From Cenococcum geophilum 1.58 (lineage: Eukaryota; Ascomycota; Dothideomycetes; Gloniales; Gloniaceae), in contig KV748222.1 of NCBI GenBank assembly GCA_001692895.1, forward strand, positions 186,001-250,000: a stretch of DNA of 64,000 nucleotides. Reading direction: 5' to 3'. The translations under genes were made by a program, and so were the position numbers. This document shows positions 36,150 through 48,304 of the stretch, one piece after another. The notes under the pieces are model-generated. The model searched no databases. It worked only from the letters and a program-made list of their open reading frames with translations, and was not told where the DNA came from. How positions within the stretch are numbered: the stretch's first letter is position 1; each line of letters opens with the position of its first letter.

Positions 36150-36560
36150 AGCCATTTGTTTTTGATGATATATTCAAATCCTATTCAAAGTTGCTTTAAA
36201 GCAATCTTAGGAACGTGCCAAAAAATTAATTTAGAGTTGAAAAAGCGCGTTCAGAGAAGACTATCTACCAATTTACTATAGGCTATGATTATTAACGTAT
36301 ATATTCTCGCCAGCTAGTCCAACCGTTTAAGAGGCCATGTCTCATCCGGTGAACGTAGCAGTGGCTCTTATGTCGTTAGATCAGGCGCCCACATGAATTT
36401 ATCGACATTCAACACATAAATTCTAGGCTGGGCCCAATCTAGTCTCGCTGTGCATGGGGCCCGCAGCCAAAGTGTCGGCGGAATGACCGTTCAGTAGTGC
36501 TACTCAGACTTGCTGATAAACAAACAATTCAAACCATCGATCTTCGGTTTGGTTAGTGAT
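36150..36560. other. Right edge of the gene island
   Basis: This is 3' flank of the GST with ordinary composition and no gene. At about 36560 the sequence turns abruptly into RIP-mutated reverse transcriptase. Confidence 0.45.
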
Positions 36561-37030
36561 GGCAATAATCAGTTTATTATAGTATACCTTAACGACATTA
36601 TTATCTACTTAATAAGTAAGGAAGAATATAGAGAATATATTAAATAGGTTTTAAGGAGACTATAGGAGGAATAGATCTTAGTAGCGATTAAAAAATACAA
36701 GTTCTTTATAAGAAAGACCAATTTTATTAAATTTATTATTAAACTAGGTTATATTAGTATAGACTTAAAGAAAATTAAAGCTATAGTAAGTTGGTAAGAA
36801 CTAGAGAACGTAATATAATTAAGGTTGTTTTTAGGGTTTTATAACTACTATAAAAGGTTTATAGCATAGTAGTTAATAAGTATTAAACTATTTATAAGAC
36901 TAATAAAAAAAGAGTAACTATAGGTATAGGGAAACGAGTAAAAAGAGCTGTTTAAAAAACTTAAGATAAAGTTTACCTAAGTACTAATTCTTAAAATCTA
37001 CTAATTAGTGCTAGAGATAATTGTGGAAAT

Positions 37031-37454
37031 TGTAACGGAACCTTATAGCAAGTACTACAATAGGCTCGTTAATAGGCTAGGTATATAGGTGATGCAAATT
37101 AAAGTTAACAATATAATAATAACTGGTGGAGTGGTTGCCTAATAGATTAACTTTAATTGTATTTTAAGAATTACTATAAGGGGGGGACTATCTAGGTAGG
37201 GACTAAGGGTCCTTAAATACATAACCGTACTCCTATAAAATCCTTCTTATACGTAATAAACGTGTGCTTTATTTACTCTATTACGGATTATATAGATCGT
37301 ACAGATTATACAGATTACATTACGTGACCTTAGTTACCATTCCTCATTATATAGCTCTATCGGCTCCATCCTAGACTGTGCTTATATTAACTAACTAGCT
37401 TCTTTTAACTCCCCTCCAAGTAGTTGTAATATTGTACTTAAAGCGTCCGTAATA
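37031..37454. repeat. Solo LTR, 424 bp, with GAAAT target duplication
   Basis: The ends TGTAACGG and CCGTAATA (CCGTTACA-like before RIP) are bounded by GAAAT at 37026-37030 and 37455-37459. It splits the RNase H reading frame cleanly. A second copy lies at 59250-59672. Confidence 0.85.
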
Positions 37455-37742
37455 GAAATAGATATATTAGACTCTATACTAGGAGCATATTTACTATAAA
37501 AGTATAAAAATATATAGCATCTAGTGGCATACTATAATTAAAAAATAATACTATTAGAACTAAACTATAACATCTATAATAAGGAGTTATTAGGTATAGT
37601 TATAGTACTTAAGAAATAGAGAGTATTCTTATAAGGTATAGGGAAACTATTTATAGTTAAAATAGATTATAAGAACCTAACGGGGTTCCTAATAACGAAA
37701 GAACTTAACTAAAAGATAAATTAGATAAATGGAGATACTTAT

Positions 37743-38016
37743 TGTCGGGAATAAGGCAAGCGGTCGTTACATATCGCCGCGGCACTAGCGTAGCGAGGAG
37801 TCTTAGGCTCCTTATCCTTCCTTATTCTAAGAATAAGTATATTAACTAACATTACTATAACCTACTTAAGTAGTTATTATTAGTAAGTTACCCTATATAA
37901 CTAATACTGATTAGTAGTTAAATATATAGTTAACTATAAAGCAGCTAGGTTTTTAAATAGAAGAGATAGTCTTATATAGGGGTGCTATATGCGCTTATAT
38001 AGAATGGATCCCGGCA
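37743..38016. repeat. Candidate solo LTR, about 274 bp
   Basis: The terminal words TGTCGGGA and TCCCGGCA form an inverted pair. The flanks show only an imperfect duplication (tactt/tacta). The segment is somewhat less AT-rich than its neighbours. Confidence 0.5.
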
Positions 38017-38149
38017 ATACTATACTACCTTAAACTTACGGAAAACTAGTAATAGAAGTATTACTAAGTACTAGGAGATATTAAGTTGCATTTATTATAT
38101 AGAATAACTACGTTTATAAAGATTTAGTTAAGTACTTTAGGTTAGAAGT

Positions 38150-38395
38150 TGTTACGGTACTAGCAGAACTGGTAGAACTTGGTAGAACTTCGCACTGGCA
38201 AGTTGCCACAGATTGCCGCAGATTGCCGCATATTGCGATTATGTAACGCGAAGATCTTATAAAACACCAAACGGCGCTACTCTTCTTCTCCTTTCCTTTC
38301 CCTAGCTTTAGATTCTCGTTTATAGATAATCTAATCGTATAGGCTTGCGCGACCCTTTTGCCGTACTTATGTCTCGATTAATTAAATTGCTAATA
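38150..38395 (+). repeat. 5' LTR of Gypsy copy 2 (246 bp)
   Basis: The LTR begins TGTTACGG and ends GCTAATA. It is followed by the primer-binding region. The same length as the 3' LTR. Confidence 0.9.
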
Positions 38396-41300
38396 TTATC
38401 TAAAGCTTACTCTACTCTTTCTTCCTAAGAAGGAACTTAAATATATCTATAAGAATATAAAATAGGACCCTAAGGACATTACTAGGACTATAAGGACAGG
38501 ACCTAAAAGAAAAAAACAGAACCCTAAGGAAAGGACCTATAAGACACGCATAGACTAGAACCCCTAAAGAAATTACCTAGAATTACCTAATACCCCTACT
38601 ACTATACCACGAACTATAGTAGTAGGTAAAGCAGCTATAGGACCCTTAAATACTTTAGATAAAGAAATAATTAACGTTTTAACCCCCTAGGCGGAGCTTG
38701 CGGCTACTAATACTAAAATTAAACGACTATAAGAGCTGCTTAAAGCTAGAGATACCCCTATATCTAATAATAAGTCATTATTAGATAATTAAAGACTTGC
38801 TATAGTCCTTTAGGCCCTATCCTAGCGCCTTAATAGACCTACTAAGGCCTATATAGCACTAAAGCGATTAGTAAAGGTTGTGGATCCCCCGCTACTTATA
38901 GATGGAACTAACCCTATATTTAATAATTAGAAGCTTTAATTATAGGATAAGCTTAAAGTTAATGCAGACTACTTCCCTAACGCCCAAGCCAAAATGGCCT
39001 ATATTTTTGGCCGTACTAGTAAAGACGCCTAGACGCATTTACGCCTATAATACACTAAAGACTTAGTAAACCCCTTTATCTCTAAAGAAGAAATAATTAA
39101 ATACTTATCTTTTATTTATAAAGACCCTTTTAAAGTATAGAACGCCTGCCTTAGCTATAAAAGCCTAAATATAAAAATAACGGAGACCTTTTCGGCCTTT
39201 TAAACCCGCTTTTTATACCTAGCCGGATAGGCCTAAATCCCCCAGAAAGACCTACTACTAAACCTCTTTAATAAGCTTACCCTAGACCTATAGCGGGCCG
39301 TATTACTAGCTTATACTACGGTATAGACATTAAAGGAACTTATAGACTATTGCCTAGCTATTAACTAAGGCCTCCGTTAAATTAAGGCACGTACTAACTA
39401 GCTAAAAACTAGAAACCTTATAAGCTAGGCCATAAGTACTATAAATACGGCCCATACTGCCCTAGTATAATTGGTAACTCCTATAGTTAACCCAGTAGCT
39501 AGCCGCGTAGCTACCCCTACTATAGGCCTGGTGTACACCCGGCCTATATATAGGCCCTTAGCGATTAAGGAGCTTACTTCTTATATAGTTAAATAGGCTA
39601 CTTTATAAGGAATTGCCTAATAAAGGCAAAGATAAATAAGGTCCTGTTAATTTAGGAGGATAGTATAGAGCCGGAAAAAGAGGAACCCTAAAGGAAGACT
39701 CCTCTTTAGGGTTAAAAGGGATTAATATATTATATATTAATCTAGGTTGGCTAGTTAGTAGAAGAAGCTATACTATCCCTTATACTTTATTTCGCAATAA
39801 ATATTAAGTTTTAACCTCTGCTTTAGCTAACTTAGAAGCAAATACCTTTACCTTAATTAATATAAAGTGCGCTATAAAACTAGCTGACTTTTTAAATATA
39901 CCCCTTAAAGAACTGCCTAAGCTAGTCCCTATTCGCGGTTATAACGGACAGATAAGACTACCTATTATAACTATCTTATAAATCCACCTCCGCGTTAATA
40001 GACGAAGGTAGTATAACATCCCCTTCCTTATTACAGACCTTAGAAGCTATAATATAATCTTAGGGAAAAAATAGCTAGCCTATTTAGGCTTATAGCTTAA
40101 TATATAGAATAGGCAGCTTATTTAGCCCAAAACTATACCCCCAACGCCTTCCTTTATAAAAAGAGATTAGTATTATAATAGAAAACCTTATACGGCCGTA
40201 GATAAACACCATTTACTAGGCTAATGCGACGCATAGGGACTAGGCTTTTAAGAAGGATATACAGCTTAATCCACAACGGATCCGTATACTATACCGCCCC
40301 TAAACTGCCTATATTACACCACCCGCACTAAAGACTTAGGAAGTTAGTAATAGCCTAGCTAAGTCCCTAATAGAGAACTTAGGCCCTACGCAGCTATAAA
40401 GAAAGGCTAGGGATATTAGATAATATACTAAACTAATAGACTGGAAGGATAACTTATAGAAAATGGAATGTAAGCTAAGGAAGACTATAAACCCTATACC
40501 GCAAAATACAGCCTAATAAATATCCGTAAAGAAACCTATAGACCTCCCGCTAGTTAATATTTACTATATTAGCGCTATAGGATTCTACTAAAACCTAGTT
40601 TAGCTTAATACCGTTACCTTTATAACTAGCTTATACGAAATTAATTAAATAATTAAAGAGAAAAAAGCCCTAGCCTAAGAGAAAGGTAAGCTTATAAATA
40701 AGGAGCTAGTAGAACAAAAACTGCCCTATTAATATTAGAAATTTAAAGATATCTTCTTTAAAGCAGCATCTAATATACTCCCGCCTTACCGACCGTATAA
40801 CTATAAGATTAAAATTAAGCCAGATAAGGTGGTTATCCTTAGCTATAGCCCCCTCTAATAATAATCTATTGCCGAATTATAGGCTATAAAGTAGTATCTT
40901 ATTAATAACCTAGATAAGGGCTTTATTAAGCCTAGTTAAGCCCCTTTTAACTTACCTATTCTCTTTACTAAAAAGCTAAATAGAGGACTTTGTTTTTGTA
41001 TTAACTACTATAAGCTTAATAATTTGACCTTTAAAAACCGCTACCCACTACCTTTACTTAATAAGACTTTGGCCTAAATAAGTAGAGCTAAGATCTTTAT
41101 AAAGCTTAATATCCGCTAGGCTTTTTACTAAATTAGGATAAACCCTAAATTAAAAGACCTTACTATGTTTTAGACCTATTACGGAATATATAAATATAAA
41201 GTACTGCCTTTTAGACTAACTAACGGACTAGCCATATACTAACGATATATAAATGACGTATTATTTAACTACCTTAATAACTTCTATACGGCATACCTAG

Positions 41301-43912
41301 ATAATATTATAATCTACTCTAAAAACAAACTAGAATATAAAGAGCATATCTATAAAGTCCTATAATGGCTTTAGGAAGCTAGCCTCTAAGCCAATATTAA
41401 GAAGTTAGAATTTAGTGTTAAGCGTATAAAATACCTAGGGTTTATTATTAGTATAAATGGGATTAAGGCAAACCTAGAAAAGACAGCCGTAATTAACTAA
41501 TAGGTATCCCTAAAAACTATAAAGGGGGTACAGTTATTCCTAGGGTTCTGTAACTTCTACCAACACTTTATTAAAAACTATAGCAGAATTACCTAGCCAC
41601 TAAGCCTACTTACCTATAAGGACCGGCCCTTTTACTTTAATACCGTATATAGGCAGGCCTTTAACGAGCTTAAGAAACAACTGGTCTCTACTCCCTTACT
41701 CGCCTACTTTGACCTAGAATGGCCCTTAATACTAGAAACCAATGCCTTAGATAGTATTATAGCTGGCGTTTACTCCTAAAAGTAGATAAACAGAGAATGG
41801 CACCCTATTGCTTACTATTTAAAGACTATAGTAGATGCTGAGCTAAACTACCCAATTTACGACAAAGAAATACTAGCTATTATCTCTAGCTTTTAGCACT
41901 AGCGAGCCTAACTAAAAGGCACCCCTAAGTTTATCTAGGTAGTTTTCAATTATAAGGCCTTAGAATATTTTATAATAATAAAGGCCCTTATAGCCCAATA
42001 GGCGCGCTAGGCGGATACCCTATCTTAGTTTAACTTCCTAATTATATATAGGCCAGGCGCCACTAACTATACAGACGCTCTTATAAGGCGTAAACAGGAT
42101 ATAAATAATTAGACAGCCGTAAAGATCTTATTATAGACCTAAGCGCTACTATAACTAGAGTACCTTAACTCCTAAATACGGGCAGAACTAAATACAGACT
42201 CTTTAAATACCGAGATATACCCTATTAACTCCATAAAACTGGACCTTATTAATAAACTACTGTAGGTAAACTATATGGCCCCTTCTCTATAGGAGTACCG
42301 TAAAAAGGCAAAGAACGTTTCTAGCCTATAGTCCCTTAAAAGTAAACTGCTTAAGCACCGCGAACGGCTAGTAGTAGTAGAGGAATAGAACTTACGGACT
42401 CGGCTTATTACTAAAGCACATACCTAGGTCTCTACGGCCTACCTTAAAAAAAATAAGACCCGTAGAATTATTAGCGACCACTACTATTGGCCCGGAATAA
42501 TTATAAATATTAACCGCTATATACGGAACTGCAATAACTACTATAGGTCTATAATTCCACGAGATAAGACCCTAGGACTATTAAAAACCCTCCTAATACC
42601 TAACCACCCCTAGTAATATATCTCTATAGACTTTTATAAGCTACCTCTAAACCGTAATAGATATAATATAGTTATAATCCTAGTTAACCGCTTTAGCAAG
42701 CGCCCGTTCTTAATTCCCTATTATAAAAATATTAATGCTAAAGAGGCAGCCTGGCTATATATCCACTACGTCTACTAAATTTACGGACTACTAGATACTA
42801 TTATATTTAACTATAGGCCGTAGTTTATATTAGCCTTTTGGAATAAGTTTACCTAAATCTTAAGTATTAAGCTAAAGCTTTCTATGGCATATTACCCCTA
42901 GATAAACGGTTAAACGGAGATTATAAATTAATACTTAGACTAGAGACTCCGGCCTTTCGTTAACTACTTTTAAAATAATTAGGCCGAACTATTGCCCTTA
43001 ATAGACTACGCCTAAGTGACCCTACCCCACGACTCTACCAGATTTGCCCCTATTTAACTAGAAATAGGTTACCTACCCTATATAAGCTTTAACTAGGAAA
43101 GACTAGAAGGGCCCTAGACTATACGCGAAAAACTATCTTATAAGGAAGCCTAGTAGTACGCTAAGCGCTTAGAAGAAGCCTAGAAAGTAGCCTGTATAAA
43201 CTTAGAAAAGGCCTAGAAATTAATGAAATAGTAGGTAAATAAGCATAGGCGCGAGCCTGACTTTACTATAGGCGATATAGTCTAGGTTATAATAAAGAAC
43301 TAAAAGACAGAACGGCCTAGCTATAAGCTAGACTATAAGATAATAGGACTATATAAGATTCTTAATAAAGTAGGCAACTTATATAAGGTTAAGCTCCCAA
43401 ACTTAATTAAAGTTTACCCTATTTTTTTATTAGATAAGCTACGGAAAGCTATAAATAACCTACTACCTAGATAAAAGAATAAACCTCCCCTACTAATTTA
43501 AGTTAATGGTGATAATAAATAGGAAATTAAAGAAGAGCTGGCCTATAAACTTATAAAGGGAACGTTAAAGTATTATATTAGTTAGAAAGGATATAACCCG
43601 GATCCTACTTAGTACCCTATATAGAACTTTATAGGTAGTCCCTATAAGCTTTAAAAGTTCTATAGCCGTTACCCTAATAAACCCGAACCGCTAAAGTACC
43701 TAAATAAGTAGATAGAATACTAGTATAATAAAGATAATAAGCTACTAAAAGAATATAAGGACAAGAACGCCCTAGAAATTTCTTAGTTACGTAAGGTATT
43801 AAGATATTTAGGAACTTCAACTAGCGGTTAAAGTTATTTAATTAGTTAGATTCTCTTGCTAAGACTTTTAGCAATAAAGCCTAAGGGCAGGCTTTTTTAG
43901 AGGGGGGGGTAA

Positions 43913-44158
43913 TGTTATAGCACTGGCAGAACTAGCAGAACTTAGCAGAACTTTGTACCGGCAAGTTACCACAGATTGCCACAGATTGCCGCATATTGCG
44001 ATTACGTAACGTAAAGATCTTATAAAATACCGAACGGCGCTGCTCTTCTTCTCCTTTCCTTTTCCTAGCTTTAGATTCTTGTTTATAGACAATCCAATCG
44101 TATAGGCTTGCGCGACCCTTTTGCCGTGCTTATGTCTTAATTGACTAAGTCGCTAATA
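43913..44158 (+). repeat. 3' LTR of Gypsy copy 2 (246 bp)
   Basis: It begins TGTTATAG after the G-run and ends GCTAATA. It is nearly identical to the 5' LTR apart from RIP-type transitions. Confidence 0.9.
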
Positions 44159-44163
44159 GAAGT

Positions 44164-47100
44164 ATTACTAAACCTAGGGTCCTGAGTTAACGTCTAAAAC
44201 GCGTTAAAACAACTATCTTAATACCTTTAGTGTACCTTCGTAGACTATAGGATTATAATTACTACCTAACTACACGTTAAATAACCTTTATTTCCCTTAA
44301 ATTTTTTTATTAAAACGCGTTAAACAACCTTTAATAATAGCTATTATGGCGTTAACCTACCTAAAGAAGTATAAGGACGACATTAACCTAGAGATATAGA
44401 AAACCGACATAATTAACCTTAAAGATATTGATTAATAAGATTTAAACGGATTCTTATTATACCGTATAGTATATTATAAAGATAGCGAATATAACAACAC
44501 TATACTATAGTACTATATAAGGGAGGACTTTATTAAATAGATAAAGGGAATATAGACTCCTATAAAGAAGGATATTATATAAAACTTCTGTAACTTCTTA
44601 CGGAAGTATAGAGTGTTTATACCTATAAACGGGAGTACTATTAAAGATAATATTAGGAGTAGGTTATTAACGTAAAAGAAGAGCATAAATAGACTCTATA
44701 AGAGATTAAGCACTAACTGCGCACTATAAGGAAGCTTAACTTATAATAGAATCTAAGTAATATACCTCTAAAGGTAAATCTACCTCTACCTTTAACTCCT
44801 CTATATCTAATTTAACCCGTAACTTTAACGTTAGATATTATACCCTAATAAGAGTAGGCATAGGATTCTATTACTTCGCAATTTAATAGCCTTTAGACTC
44901 TACTAACTAGACCTACGTCCCTACTATAACCTATAATGCAACTCCTACTTCTTCTATCTTAATCTTAAATTGGAGGTATTTTAAAATTGCTTATAGAGCT
45001 TATAAAGCTCTATTCGGATTAAGAGAAGAAGTTTAGTAGGGAATTATATAATATTCTTAATTTAAAATTATATATCTTTTATAACTATTGCTAAAAGGTA
45101 GGAATAGAGTCTAATTAATACTATAACGCCTATTCTATTATGCTTAGGGGCTAAGCTAGTACTTTTTATTATAATTGTTTAGTAGGAAAAAGATATAACT
45201 TTAACCATATAATATATAAGTTAAAATACTACTTTAAAATAGAAGAGAATAAATAGCAGTATATATTAAAATAGAGAGAGACTACCTTTTTAAGGATTAT
45301 TACTATAAACCTAGGTATTCCTCAGCTCGATTATTTTTAAAAGCTTTTTAATTAACTTTAGATAATCTAGCGTGGTCTATCCAAATTATATTAAGAGGAT
45401 TTTAGCCTATATAATTAAGTTATTAGCGTATACTAAGGTATTAAAAAATACAACCTTACTCTTTTTAATCCTATAAATACTTATAAAGAAGTATATGCCT
45501 AATTAAGATCTTCTGTTAGTACCGCTCTACGCTTTTAAAAAGTATAGTAATTTAACGCCTAACTCTAACCTACTTTAATCGACCCGCCTAACTAATATAA
45601 TTATAACTAGACCAATTAAATATATAGTAGCCATAGTAGGTAATACGGTAAAGGGTATAATTAATATTAATTATAAGGTAATTATAAAGGTCCTTATAGA
45701 GGTTTATTTTAAAATAATTGCTAAAAGAAATATTACGTTTATAAAAAGCCAAATTACTAGTTAACTAGGTATTCTCTTAATAAGTAAAAGGAGGTATATA
45801 ATAAGTTTCGCTAAAGTATAAGAAACGTTAAAAATTATAAGGTTACTATAGCTTACTTCTAAAGCTTTCTGGTTTAATATAAATGCGTAAAAGATCTTAA
45901 AGGTAAGGTTAATAAGGCTAAACAGCTCCTTATAGATATAGAAATTAAGGACTACTCCCCTAACCAATACTTTACTAAGTATAGTAAGGTAAATAGTATA
46001 TAAACCGTCGCTATTCTTAATAACTAATCTACGCTCTATTCTATTATAAAGTTAGATATCTTTAATAAGCTAAAGGAGGGTTCTGCGTTCTCCTTTAATA
46101 ATAAATACTTAGCAAATGTCTTCTATAGTATTATATCAGATACTAGAGCCGCAGAAGTATCTATAGTAGAAAAACCTTAAGTTCAAGCCCTTTAGTAGCT
46201 TAATAACTCTATTTAGATTAACTATTTAACGGCAGGCTAATATACAATTTGTTTTAGTAAGGGTACTATAATCTCTCTTAGTATAATTAGGGTCTAAACC
46301 CCCTTAGGGTGCATTACTTTCTATATTATTCCTATAAATACCCTATTTCTATTTTACATTAAAGATATAAATAAATTAGGTATTAAGCTTAATAACCTTA
46401 CGAATATACTTGTTTAGGGAGATAATTAGGTATCTATTATACGTAAGTAGGGTTACCTCTAGTTGCTCCTTTATTAACTAGAAAAGAGTATTACTTAAAG
46501 CTACTTAACTAAGTTAGAGTTACGCCAACTATACCGTTATTTTAGCCACTTGTCTATTTATTAATTGCTTAGGGTTCTTTAGCAAATAGGCTATAAAGTT
46601 AAGGTTAAGGCAATTAAGTATCTTATAAAGTACTACTATTACTATTAAATAAACCAGAAGTCCCCTAGCCAATTTAAGTTCATCCTTAAAAATAACTACA
46701 ACCTTAACTTCTATATTATTATTAACGTTATACATCTTAGCGGTAAGCTAGTACTCTAAGTTAAAAACTTTTTAACCTCCTTTTAAGCCATACGTTTCTT
46801 AAAGGATATATTAGCTAAGAATATATAAGATACCCTTTAATTATACTAGATTAATATCTACCTAAAACCCCCTAATTAAATTATCTATAATATAGGAAAG
46901 AACTTCTTATCTATAGAGTTTTAATAATAGATAAAGGTAATAGCAATTAAGGTTAAGGAAGTCCCTATTAAGGTATATAATAGTATTAAAAAAGTGGAGT
47001 AATATTACGCACTATTACGCCGCGTATATAAGATTATCTCTTTAGAACTAGAGGACGCTAGTAAAAAAACTTACCTTATAAATAGCTATTAAAGCTATTA

Positions 47101-48057
47101 ACAATTCCGCTGGCCTAGATAGACTTATACCTATATTACTAGTCTTTAGCGCCTACCCTTAAATAACTAATAATTTTTTACTATTTCCCTCTATTATATA
47201 ATAAGCTAAGGCTATTTATAAGGCAATAAAGGAGGTGTAATGTCTCTACGCTATACGCTAGGTTAATAATATACTAGGAATATAAAATAGCCCAAATACC
47301 TTAACTACGCTTAATTTGCTACTCTAGTCTAAGGTACACATATAGCGTAAAAAGGGAGGGTAGTTAAACTTATACTATTTAGATACCTTACAGACTTACT
47401 TAATTCCATTTAATTGTTATTAAGCTTTACTGTAAAGATAATAGTTTTAAGCATTTACAAGATGCCCTAAAAAATACCCTAAAGGAGAATTACGATTAAC
47501 GTACTTTAGAAGGCGACTATAATTCTAATATAATTATAGTAGATATGCCATAACTATAACGCGGTAGAGGTTGCCCAAAGGGATTATAAAATCGTTAATA
47601 TTTTATTAATTTTAAAGAGTAATTTATTGCTGCTATTAAGAATAAAGTTAAGTTATTAATGGCCTTTATAATAGCTAAGGAGAAGGCTAACTTTAAGCTC
47701 GCAAAATAGCTTTAAAAGGAAGGTTATATTATAACCCCTAAAGCTCCTTTCTAAGCATCTGATAAGTAGAAGATTAATAGTCTTATTATAAAAGGAGTTT
47801 TTAAATTTAAGAAGTATAACCATACTAAGTTTAATAAAGTTTATATCTTTAAGTTAAGAATAGTTAATAAGATTAAAGGTAAAGCTATTAATACCCCATT
47901 TAAGAAATTAAGGCTTATTATCTAAGGTTATAACAATAATAGTAAAAAGGTAATTCTTATATAATCTCCTATAATTTAATAAGCTAGTTAGCGAGTTATT
48001 ATTACGCTAGCTCCCTCCTTAATAAAAAATAGAATAGTAGTTTATTTATAAGATATT
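44164..48057 (+). mobile_element. Copia retrotransposon, 5' part, RIP-inactivated
   Basis: Gag-like coding sequence starts near 44346. Around 46240-46480 the plus strand reads as a Copia protease and post-protease block (TPLGCITFYIIPINTLF, then LTNILV*GDN). It is followed by the pre-integrase zinc region (ELRQLYR.F.H, about 46507-46560) and integrase up to about 47450. The frame is cut at 48057 by an LTR element and resumes at 53878. The minus-strand open frames here are shadows. Confidence 0.75.
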
Positions 48058-48304
48058 ATAGTAGTATAGATTGGACGTCGCCTACTATCTTAGCATTTTC
48101 CTATATTTATAGAGCCTTCGGCTTCCTTCCTTCTTCCCTCTTTTATATATATATCACGACTCTACCAATTACCGGAAATACACTCTTTTCTTTCTTTCTT
48201 ACTAATTATAACTAACTAACCGACTGACTAACCGACCAATAGACAGACAGACAGACAGACGGCACTATAACTTTCCCATCTTAGAGAGGTCGTACCCTCC
48301 TATA
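48058..48304 (+). repeat. 5' LTR of the gag-only element
   Basis: It pairs with 53658-53877. It is longer because of an expanded (gaca)n/(accg)n tract near 48220-48260. Confidence 0.8.

Larger units (their letters stand above)
36561..38144 (+). mobile_element. Truncated Gypsy pol fragment (RT to RNase H), RIP-inactivated
   Basis: It begins abruptly inside reverse transcriptase (YLNDIIIY at about 36580-36603). It continues through an FLGFYNYYKRFIA block (about 36825-36865) and an RNase H segment (EIDxLDSILGAY and an SYNxKELLGIV-type block, 37455-37620). It is interrupted by two solo LTRs (37031-37454, and a candidate at 37743-38016) and, at 38150, by a complete Gypsy element. No function remains. 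Confidence 0.75.
38150..44158 (+). mobile_element. Complete Gypsy chromovirus, 6009 bp, RIP-inactivated (copy 2)
   Basis: Two 246-bp LTRs enclose a single former gag-pol. The gag region is at 38400-39620, with retropepsin around 39830-40080, reverse transcriptase near 41285-41310 (AYLDNIIIYS), RNase H at 41700-41950, an integrase zinc-binding region and core at 42500-42840, and a chromodomain-like tail at 43520-43660. A polypurine G-run sits at 43902-43909. The target duplication GAAGT (38145-38149 and 44159-44163) is perfect, so both ends are original. Former Gln and Trp codons read TAA/TAG. The family matches 7711-11771. Confidence 0.9.

Noticed and set aside
45761..46735. Minus-strand ORFs at 45761-45967 and 46529-46735
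   Set aside because: They lie opposite Copia gag/protease/integrase sequence that reads on the plus strand. They result from AT-rich composition.
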